DNA from: Pseudomonadota bacterium
GTDB taxonomy: Bacteria; Pseudomonadota; Alphaproteobacteria; Sphingomonadales; Sphingomonadaceae
Direction: 5' to 3'
DNA: 64,000 nucleotides
Assembly (NCBI GenBank): GCA_023418595.1
Contig: JAEZZI010000009.1
Span: 1-64,000 of the forward strand
Shown here: positions 8,457 to 15,466 of the stretch, in pieces
Numbering within the stretch: the stretch's first letter is position 1
How the letters are laid out: each line of letters opens with the position of its first letter
Position numbers and translations under genes: made by a program
Notes under the pieces: model-generated
Seen by the model: only the letters and a program-made list of their open reading frames with translations
The model's database searches: none
Told to the model about the DNA's origin: nothing

Positions 8457-8858
8457 ATGGGGGTGACTTTGGCCTTGGCGGCTGACGTTCAGGCTTCCGC
8501 GCAGAAGCTACCCCCGCGGCTGGGCAGGACATTGGCTATGGCCAAGCATGAAGTCGCCGCCTTCGCCTATCTGACGCGCGCGGGACAATTGCTCGGCACG
8601 CGGACGATCGGGTCGGGCCTGCCCGGACTCGTCGAGCTACCGATCCGGCCAATCGTGCGCCAGGCAATCCTGCTCGACGCCGACCGTCTGGTGATGGCGC
8701 ATAACCACCCCAGCGGCATCGCGCGGCCATCGCGTGCGGATATCGATGCGACGCGGCGATTGTCGCGCGCGCTGGCGATGTTCGACGTGCGGCTGGTCGA
8801 TCACTGGATCGTCACCGCCGATAAAAGCGTCAGCCTGCGCGCGCTCGGTCTGATGTAA
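8457..8858 (+). CDS. JAB/MPN domain protein (RadC-like, no HhH domain)
   Basis: This protein of about 133 residues is essentially one RadC-type JAB domain. The metal-binding signature HNHPSG with a downstream aspartate (H82, H84, D95, counting from MGVTL) is intact. RadC of E. coli also has an N-terminal helix-hairpin-helix region, which is absent here. No good Shine-Dalgarno sequence is seen before ATG 8457; an in-frame TTG at 8448 and an internal ATG at 8538 are alternatives. The 3' end overlaps the converging methyltransferase gene by 29 bases. The biochemical role of RadC-type domains is not settled; the intact metal site argues for activity. Confidence 0.8.
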   Translation: MGVTLALAADVQASAQKLPPRLGRTLAMAKHEVAAFAYLTRAGQLLGTRTIGSGLPGLVELPIRPIVRQAILLDADRLVMAHNHPSGIARPSRADIDATRRLSRALAMFDVRLVDHWIVTADKSVSLRALGLM

Positions 8859-9636
8859 GCCGCGCGTCGCGACCCGGCTGTTCGCGTTCCAACCGCTCGG
8901 CATTGGGCGTGTAGCGGCACGAGGCGATGTCGGCGGGTTCGGGGCGCGGGCCTTCGGCGCGGAACACCGCCATATAACCGCCGGCCGACGGCATCGTCTG
9001 CATCGACACCAGCCGGTAACCGACGGCTGCAAATTCGCATTTGAGCAGATCGGGCGGCGTCCCGTGATTCTGGGTCAGCCGGTCGGCATCGACGACGATG
9101 ACCTCGCCCTCGGGGCGCAGCGACGGCCGCATCCGCCAGAGGAACTCGTAAGGCTCCGCGATTTCGTGATACATGTGAACCATCAGAATGCGGTCGAAAC
9201 TGGCCTCGGGCAGGCGCGGGTCTTCGGGCACGCCCAGCCGGACACTCACATTGTCGAGCCGTTCGCGCGCGACGCGTTGCGCCAGCGCGTCGCGCACTTC
9301 CGGGACGATGTCCTGCGCCAGCACGCGCCCATCCTCGCCGACGCGGGCGGCGAGGCGCGTGGTGTAATAGCCTTCGCCCGCACCAATATCGGCGACGGTC
9401 ATGCCGGGGCGGATGCCGGCACGGTCCATCACTGTTTCCGCCTCGTTCAGCCGGTCGCGCGCTTCCTCGGTCGACCAGCGGCTAGAGACGATCGTGGCGA
9501 CGGGCCGGTCGGCGGGCGGGAAGGTGCCGACATCCTCGATCTCGTTATTGCCCTGCGCGCGCGGCGGACTGACCTCGCACGCCGACAGCGTCAGCGCGAT
9601 CGGGAGGGTCAGCAACAACGCGCGCGTCAGGCTCAA
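8830..9636 (-). CDS. Class I SAM-dependent methyltransferase with lipoprotein-like signal
   Basis: This 268-residue protein starts at TTG 9634-9636, which overlaps the prfB stop as TTGA and has GGAGG seven bases upstream inside prfB. Residues 1-20 look like a lipoprotein signal (hydrophobic run, then LSAC). The methyltransferase core follows: motif I VADIGAGEGYYT, an acidic motif and the FDRILMVHMYHE segment. A periplasmic lipoprotein methyltransferase is puzzling because SAM is cytoplasmic, so either the signal does not work as such or the domain has another role. Substrate is unknown. Similar predicted proteins occur in other proteobacteria. Confidence 0.85.
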   Translation of the reverse strand: MSLTRALLLTLPIALTLSACEVSPPRAQGNNEIEDVGTFPPADRPVATIVSSRWSTEEARDRLNEAETVMDRAGIRPGMTVADIGAGEGYYTTRLAARVGEDGRVLAQDIVPEVRDALAQRVARERLDNVSVRLGVPEDPRLPEASFDRILMVHMYHEIAEPYEFLWRMRPSLRPEGEVIVVDADRLTQNHGTPPDLLKCEFAAVGYRLVSMQTMPSAGGYMAVFRAEGPRPEPADIASCRYTPNAERLEREQPGRDARLTSDRARAG

Positions 9637-10760
9637 TCGACGTCCTCCACCTCGACGCTTTCGCCGGTCACGCGCTGCGACAATGCCGCGGCCATGAAGG
9701 CGTCGAGATCCCCGTCTAGCACATCGCCGGGCGCGGTCGAGGTCACACCGGTGCGCAAGTCCTTCACCATCTGGTACGGCTGGAGGACGTAGCTGCGGAT
9801 CTGGTGGCCCCAGCCGATATCGGTCTTGGTCGCATTCTCTGCATTGGCTGCCGCTTCGCGCTCGGCCAGCTCGCGCTCGTAGAGGCGCGCGCGGAGCTGG
9901 TTATACGCCTCTGCCTTGTTCTTGTGCTGCGAACGCTGGTTCTGGCACTGGACGACGATTCCGGTCGGCAAATGGGTGATGCGGACCGCGGAATCGGTGG
10001 TGTTGATGTGCTGGCCGCCCGCGCCGGACGCACGATAGGTGTCGATCCGCAGGTCGCTTTCGTTGAAATCGACCTCGATATTGTCGTCGATCACCGGATA
10101 GACCCAGACGCTGGAAAAGCTGGTGTGGCGCCGCGCCGCGCTGTCATAGGGCGAAATGCGGACCAGCCGGTGGACGCCGCTTTCGGTCTTGGCATATCCG
10201 TACGCATTCTCGCCCTTGATGAGCAGCGTCGCCGACTTGATCCCCGCCTGCTCGCCCGCGTGATGGTCGATCAGTTCGACCTTCATCCCGCGACGTTCGG
10301 CCCAGCGGGTGTACATGCGCTGAAGCATGCCCGCCCAGTCGTTCGATTCGGTGCCGCCCGCGCCCGAATTGATTTCGATATAGGTATCGTTGGCGTCGGC
10401 TTCGCCCGACAACAGCGCCATCACCTTGTCGCGCTCGGCGCGTTCGGCGAGCGCGGCGAGCGCGGCGGTGCCCTCGTCCGCCATTTCCTGATCGCCCTCG
10501 GCCTCGGCCATTTCGATCAGTTCGGACGTGTCGGACAATTCCTGCTCGATAGCGCGGGTCGCGGTAATCGCTTCGTCGAGGCGGCGACGCTCGCGCATGA
10601 CGTCCTGCGCGGCCTTGGCGTCGTTCCAGAGCGTCGGATCCTCGACGCGCGCGTTCAATTCGTCGAGGCGTCGCAGCGCGCGGTCCCAATCGAGCGAGCG
10701 CCTGAGCAACGCGAGCGCTTCCTTGATCTTATCGACGTGAGATTGCGCTTCGGCGCGCAT
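9633..10760 (-). CDS. prfB: Peptide chain release factor 2
   Basis: This 375-residue factor recognises UGA and UAA stop codons and triggers peptide release. The GGQ motif sits in ASGAGGQHINTTDSA, and the SPYDSAARRHTSF block is typical of RF2. There is no sign of the programmed +1 frameshift seen in enterobacterial prfB; the frame is continuous. The start at 10758-10760 gives the usual alphaproteobacterial length; the extension to 10865 reads through a family A repeat core. It is downstream of mrcA, with the methyltransferase coupled at its stop. Confidence 0.96.
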   Translation of the reverse strand: MRAEAQSHVDKIKEALALLRRSLDWDRALRRLDELNARVEDPTLWNDAKAAQDVMRERRRLDEAITATRAIEQELSDTSELIEMAEAEGDQEMADEGTAALAALAERAERDKVMALLSGEADANDTYIEINSGAGGTESNDWAGMLQRMYTRWAERRGMKVELIDHHAGEQAGIKSATLLIKGENAYGYAKTESGVHRLVRISPYDSAARRHTSFSSVWVYPVIDDNIEVDFNESDLRIDTYRASGAGGQHINTTDSAVRITHLPTGIVVQCQNQRSQHKNKAEAYNQLRARLYERELAEREAAANAENATKTDIGWGHQIRSYVLQPYQMVKDLRTGVTSTAPGDVLDGDLDAFMAAALSQRVTGESVEVEDVD

Positions 10761-10808
10761 AGAATTGCTCCAATCAAACCTTCGGTCGGCACCTGCGGCA
10801 AGGCGGGG

Positions 10809-10851
10809 TTTCGACAGGCTCAGCCGGAGCGCTGTGGATAGTCCGCTCCGG
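10809..10851. repeat. Single family A repeat core with a small hairpin
   Basis: The TTTCGACAGGCTCAG core appears once here, followed by an inverted pair CCGGAGCG ... CGCTCCGG (about 10824-10851). It lies in the leader of prfB, 50-90 bases upstream of its start. Confidence 0.6.
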
Positions 10852-10871
10852 CGGTGAAGGGCCAATCGAGA

Positions 10872-10985
10872 CTCGGTTCAGGGAGAGGCGAAAGGGGTGC
10901 TTTTCGAGGACCGGCGCGCAGCGTGCTTTCTGCACGTGAGCACCGGAAGCGCAGAAAAGTGCCGCTTGTAGCCCGCCATGAGCCG
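10872..10985. other. Structured stretch between mrcA and prfB
   Basis: The roughly 240 bases between mrcA and prfB hold no obvious gene, but the part away from prfB is structured: GTGC-TTTCT-GCAC at 10923-10935, and CTTTCTGC (10926-10933) opposite GCAGAAAAG (10951-10959). On the + strand a 24-codon frame runs from GTG 10897 to TAG 10971. I have an unverified impression that this sequence type recurs in sphingomonad genomes. It could be a leader structure, an RNA or an old repeat. Confidence 0.35.
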
Positions 10986-10999
10986 AATATCGGTTGGCC

Positions 11000-13543
11000 C
11001 TAGTAGATTCCGCCCTGTCTTTGCAAGAAGTCGCTGTCGCGCGGTTGCGCTTCGACCTGACGTTGCACCGCTTTCGCCTCGACCTTCGGCGCTTCCCGCT
11101 CGTCGTTGCCGGTGGTGCGCGCGGTGCGGCGGGGTTCGCTTTCGGGTTTGAACGCTTCCCAGATCACGCTGGCGCGCGGGTCGTCGGTCGGCCAGGTGCC
11201 ATAGACCGGACGCCCCGACATGCGATCGATCCGCACCATCCGGGTGCCCGCCGGCGCGCGGAACGGCAGCACCTCCATTCCTTCATAGGCGGCAGTCGCG
11301 AACTGTTTGAAAATCGGCGCGGCGATCGTCCCGCCCTGCGCGTTGCCGAGGTTGGTCGGCGTGTCGTGGCCCAGATAGAGCCCGGCGATCATCTGCGGCG
11401 TGCCGCCGATGAACCACACGTCGCGCGGCCCCGACGAGGTGCCGGTCTTGCCCATGATCGGGCGTTTCAGGTCGCGCAGCGTCGTCGCGGTGCCGCGCTG
11501 GATGACGCCTTCCAGCACATGCACCATCTGATAGGCGCTCATCGGATCGACCACCTGGCGGGTGCGCGCATGGGGGCGCGGCATCGGCTGGCCGTCGTAA
11601 TCGCGCAGGTTGCAACGCTCGCACGGGCGCCAGTTTTCCGGCCAAATCACCTGCCCGCGCCGGTTCTGGACGAAATCGATCAGGGTCGGATTGAGCGCGC
11701 GGCCATGATTGACCAGCACCGAATAGGCGTTGGTCATGCGCAGCACGGTCGACTCACCCGCCCCCAGCGCATAGCTCAGATAATTGGGAAAATTCTCAGC
11801 ACTCGCGCCGATTTCGTGCATCAGGTCGGTGACGTGGTTCATCCCCGTCGTGTTCGCGGCCTGGATCGTCATCAGGTTGCGCGACTGCTCGATGCCCCAG
11901 CGCATCGTCCGCATCCCTGCACCACGCTGATTGCCGAAGTTGCGGAAGCATTTGCGGCCCAGCCCGGCACCCTGATCGACGCAGAAGGTGCCGTCGTTGA
12001 TGAGTGTCGCGGGCGTCATCCCGCGTTCGAGCGCCGCGGTATAGACGATCGGCTTGATCGTGGAGCCGGGCTGGCGCTGGGCCTGGGTCGCGCGGTTGAA
12101 CGCCTGGACGCTGGCGTCGAAGCCGCCCTGCATCGCCAGCACGCGGCCGGTGCGCGGATCCTGCACCACCATGCCGCCCGACACGCGCGGGATCGATCGC
12201 AGCGCATAATCGCCGCTCGCGGGCGCAACCGCGATGATGTCGCCAGTCTTCAGCTTGGCGAACGCGGTGCCGCCTTCGCCACGCACCGGCATCTGGGCAT
12301 TGCCGCGCGACAGCGTCGATTGCGTGCCGTCGGCAAAGCCGATCGCCGCCGTGTCGCCGCTTTTCGAAATGACGATCGCCGCGCGCCAATCCTCGTAATC
12401 GAGCGCGATATTGGTGTTGAGCAGCGCCGATCGCCAACCATCGCCTTCGAATTCGGCTTCACGGATCGGCCCGGACCAGCCGCGCGCGCGGTCGAAGCGC
12501 AACAGCCCGTCGCGCAACGCCTTGGTAGCATGGCGCTGAATGTCGGGATCTAGCGAGGTCCGCACCCACAACCCGCCGGCATAGACGCTGTGCGGCCCGG
12601 CTTCGTCGGTTTCGCCAAAACGGTCCATGAGTTCGCGGCGGACTTCTTCGATGAAATATCCGCCCAGGCTCTCCTGACGCGGCGTCTGGCGCGGGATCGC
12701 GCCCAGCGGCATCCGCACCGCCGCATCATGCTGGGCCTGGGTGATGAAGTCGTTGCGCAGCATCTGGCCCAGCACCCAGTTGCGCCGCCCGATCGCGCGC
12801 GCCTGATGCCGTTCGGGCATGTAGTTGGACGGCCCCTTGGGCAGGATCGCCAGATAGGCGGCTTCGTGCAGCGCCAGCTCGGCGACGCTCTTGCCGAAAT
12901 AGGCCTGCGCCGCCGATTCGACGCCGAACGCGTTCCGACCCAGCGCGATCTGGTTAAGATACAGCTCCAGGATCTGCTGCTTGGTCAGCGAATCCTCGAT
13001 GCGGAATGCCAGGATCGCTTCGCGCGCCTTGCGGATATAGCTGACTTCATTGTCGAGCAGCAGGTTCTTGGCGACCTGTTGGGTGATGGTCGACGCACCG
13101 ACCGGGCGGCCGTCGCTGCGGATGTTGCTGATGACCGCGCCCACGATCGAGACGTAATCGACGCCCGAGTGATCGAAGAAATTGCGATCCTCGGCGGCCA
13201 GAATCGCGTCGATCATCACCTGGGGATATTCGTCATACGACAATTCGACCCGGCGTTCGCGCGCATAGCTGTAGATCGGCAGGCCGTCGGCGGATCGCAC
13301 GTTGGTCGGCAGCGGCGGCTCATATTCCTTGAGCGCTTCCGCCGAGGGCAGATCGCGCGTTAGCAGCGTGTAAGTAACGACGAACCCGACGCCCGCCAGC
13401 AATGCCAGCCACGCCAGCGTGCGGAACCACCAGCGGGTGTGGAGGACGGCGAACCGATCCTCGACGCGCGCCCAGCGCGCGCCCCACCCGCTCATCCCGC
13501 GTTGCAGTTTCAGATTGTACGAAGACGCATCGACATCGGCCAT
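11000..13543 (-). CDS. mrcA: Penicillin-binding protein 1A (class A PBP)
   Basis: This 847-residue bifunctional peptidoglycan synthase has one transmembrane segment at about residues 38-62. A GT51 glycosyltransferase domain with AAEDRNFFDHSGVDY follows. The transpeptidase domain carries the SxxK serine S494 in GSTIKP, an SRN triad and K699-T-G-T. It polymerises and cross-links glycan strands on the periplasmic side. The next gene upstream on the same strand is a peptidoglycan amidase, a frequent alphaproteobacterial pairing. The C-terminal tail is charged and low in complexity. Confidence 0.96.
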   Translation of the reverse strand: MADVDASSYNLKLQRGMSGWGARWARVEDRFAVLHTRWWFRTLAWLALLAGVGFVVTYTLLTRDLPSAEALKEYEPPLPTNVRSADGLPIYSYARERRVELSYDEYPQVMIDAILAAEDRNFFDHSGVDYVSIVGAVISNIRSDGRPVGASTITQQVAKNLLLDNEVSYIRKAREAILAFRIEDSLTKQQILELYLNQIALGRNAFGVESAAQAYFGKSVAELALHEAAYLAILPKGPSNYMPERHQARAIGRRNWVLGQMLRNDFITQAQHDAAVRMPLGAIPRQTPRQESLGGYFIEEVRRELMDRFGETDEAGPHSVYAGGLWVRTSLDPDIQRHATKALRDGLLRFDRARGWSGPIREAEFEGDGWRSALLNTNIALDYEDWRAAIVISKSGDTAAIGFADGTQSTLSRGNAQMPVRGEGGTAFAKLKTGDIIAVAPASGDYALRSIPRVSGGMVVQDPRTGRVLAMQGGFDASVQAFNRATQAQRQPGSTIKPIVYTAALERGMTPATLINDGTFCVDQGAGLGRKCFRNFGNQRGAGMRTMRWGIEQSRNLMTIQAANTTGMNHVTDLMHEIGASAENFPNYLSYALGAGESTVLRMTNAYSVLVNHGRALNPTLIDFVQNRRGQVIWPENWRPCERCNLRDYDGQPMPRPHARTRQVVDPMSAYQMVHVLEGVIQRGTATTLRDLKRPIMGKTGTSSGPRDVWFIGGTPQMIAGLYLGHDTPTNLGNAQGGTIAAPIFKQFATAAYEGMEVLPFRAPAGTRMVRIDRMSGRPVYGTWPTDDPRASVIWEAFKPESEPRRTARTTGNDEREAPKVEAKAVQRQVEAQPRDSDFLQRQGGIY

Positions 13544-13623
13544 GATGATGGCGGTTTAGCAGGATTTGACGCCGCTGCCAGGGGTTCGCGGCGGGTGGAG
13601 CGGATGACATGCCCCAACCACCC

Positions 13624-13729
13624 GTCACCCCGGACTTGTTCCGGAGTCCACAGGGCGGCAGACGTCATCGCGAGATTTTCAAGCACAGCGCAAGCGGCTT
13701 GGTGGACCCCGGAACAAGTCCGGGGTGAC
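13624..13729. repeat. Inverted repeat element, family D, copy 1
   Basis: 28-bp arms (13624-13651 and 13702-13729) match at all but one base and contain CCCCGGACTTGTTCCGG. The right part GCAAGCGGCTT-GTGGACC is shared with the copy at 42786-42892. The element lies between the amidase and mrcA. Confidence 0.9.
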
Positions 13730-13739
13730 AAAGGAGGGA

Positions 13740-15029
13740 CTACCGGGCCGCCAGTTGCGTGGCGAAATGAATCTCCACCGACTGCCGGACGGTCTCGGCA
13801 ATGCGCGCGCGACCGCGGTCGGAATTGAGGAACTCCGCGTCGCCCTCGTTCGACAGATAGCCGGTTTCGAACAGCACCGACGGCATGTCGGGCGCGCGCA
13901 GCACCATCAGCGACGCCATGCGGTGGAAATGCTCGCGGGTCGGGATGCGATCCTTGGCCTCGCGCCCCAGCAATCGGGCGAAACGGGCCGAGGTATTGAG
14001 CGTCTCGCGCTGGGCCAAATCGATCAGGATCGACGAGATGTCCGACGTCTGTTCCGCCAGGTTCACGCCCGCCAGCACATCGGCCTTGTTCTCGCGCGCC
14101 GCCAGCCGCGCGGCCTCGCGGTCGGAGGCGACTTCGGACAGGGTATAGGCGGTCGCGCCCGACGCCTGGACATTGCCTGCGCTGTCGCAGTGGACCGAGA
14201 TGAACAGGTTGGCACCCAGCCGCCGGGCAATGCCGTATCGTTCCTGGAGGATCAGGAAGCGATCGTCCTCGCGCGTCAGGGCCACCCGCACCCGCCCCGA
14301 TTTGACCAGCGCGTCGCGGATTGCGAGCGCGGTGGCAAGGGTCAGGTCCTTTTCGCGCGTGCCGTCGGCGGCGATCGCGCCGGGATCGTGCCCGCCATGC
14401 CCGGCGTCGATCACCACCAGCGGGCGGCTGTCGTCGGCGATGCCGTGGATGCGCGGCAAGGCTGCGCCCTTCTTGGCGGCGGGAACAGCGACGCGCACCT
14501 TCGTCGCCGCCGGGCGTTCGGGGCGCTTGCCCATCGAAAAGCTGGGCAGGATGTCGATCCGCCCTGCCCCGCTTGCCTCCGCGAAACCACGCGGATCGAC
14601 GCGTTTGAGCATCAGCGTCAGCGTCCGGCCATCACGCCCGAAGCTGCCTTCGGTGACGATCGCCGGGCGCGCCAGATCGAACACGATCCGCGCGCCGTCG
14701 CCGTGATTGCCCTGGCGCACCGCCGCCACCGGACCGCCGCTCAACGCCTGCCCCGCCCCCGGCTGCGCGCCGGTCACATCGACCGCAATCCGGTCGGGTC
14801 CGGCGAGCAGGAATGCCGATGCGTCCGCTACCCGCGCATCAAAGGTCAGCACGATCCGGTCGTCGCGCACCTCGACCGCCGTCACCACGCCCGCCAGCGC
14901 AGGCGCGCCTTGAACCCACATCAGGAGGATCGTGATGAACAGCCCCATACGCAGGTTATGCCAAGCGGAGCCGATGCCGGTCCAGCCGAAAATCATGTCG
15001 TTGCCCGTCGTTACTGCCCTGTTGAGCAT
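13740..15029 (-). CDS. N-acetylmuramoyl-L-alanine amidase (Amidase_3, with AMIN domain)
   Basis: This zinc enzyme cleaves the bond between muramic acid and the stem peptide during cell separation. A signal peptide is seen (GLFITILLMWVQGAPALAG). An AMIN-type targeting region follows at about residues 48-150, then the catalytic Amidase_3 domain with VVIDAGHGGHDPG, a TREKDLTLA glutamate, VHCDSAG and a late FETGYLSN. It resembles AmiC. The start is uncertain: 15029 is the longest, while 14996 or 14948 would put the signal peptide at the N-terminus. No convincing ribosome site separates them. Confidence 0.92.
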   Translation of the reverse strand: MLNRAVTTGNDMIFGWTGIGSAWHNLRMGLFITILLMWVQGAPALAGVVTAVEVRDDRIVLTFDARVADASAFLLAGPDRIAVDVTGAQPGAGQALSGGPVAAVRQGNHGDGARIVFDLARPAIVTEGSFGRDGRTLTLMLKRVDPRGFAEASGAGRIDILPSFSMGKRPERPAATKVRVAVPAAKKGAALPRIHGIADDSRPLVVIDAGHGGHDPGAIAADGTREKDLTLATALAIRDALVKSGRVRVALTREDDRFLILQERYGIARRLGANLFISVHCDSAGNVQASGATAYTLSEVASDREAARLAARENKADVLAGVNLAEQTSDISSILIDLAQRETLNTSARFARLLGREAKDRIPTREHFHRMASLMVLRAPDMPSVLFETGYLSNEGDAEFLNSDRGRARIAETVRQSVEIHFATQLAAR

Positions 15030-15466
15030 CGAATAGCGCTGGCCGCCTTCAATCGCGGTTCATGGGTGCGGTTAATTTGGCGTTCGGCATATTCTTGCCG
15101 GTCGCGCGGCAAGAAGCTGCCAGTTGATGCGCACGCCCGGCGGTGCTAGTCCGCGTAACGACCGGAAAGCTGCGACATGTGCGCCGCAGTTTGTTTCGGC
15201 ATTCATCGCCCGCCCCCAGCTTCATCCGGGGACGGCGCTTCCAGGTTGACGCTGCATGAGGCTTTTCCCGTCATTTCCGCAACAAGGCGCTCGTTTGAGC
15301 GGCCGTGCGGCGACGGGAGTTCCAACCCACCGGGTCGGACATGTCGATGCAGCAGAGGCACATCACCCACATCGTGCGAACGGAGCGGCGCTTTACCGCC
15401 CGGTCGCGACCCTTATGAACGCGCGGCCGAACCTTTCGCGGGGACGGCGCGCGTGGAGAGACTTTC
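15030..15466. promoter_or_regulatory. Divergent promoter region and long rne leader
   Basis: This stretch of about 437 bases between the divergent amidase and rne genes has no convincing open frame with gene-like features. It should hold both promoters and a long 5' leader of rne. Long structured rne leaders mediate autoregulation in enterobacteria; whether this one does is inference. A Shine-Dalgarno GGAGAG (15455-15460) precedes the rne ATG by 6 bases. No clear -35/-10 pair was identified. Confidence 0.6.

Noticed and set aside
10994..12553. A 519-codon + strand frame opposite mrcA
   Set aside because: Shadow of PBP1A; no protein-like features.
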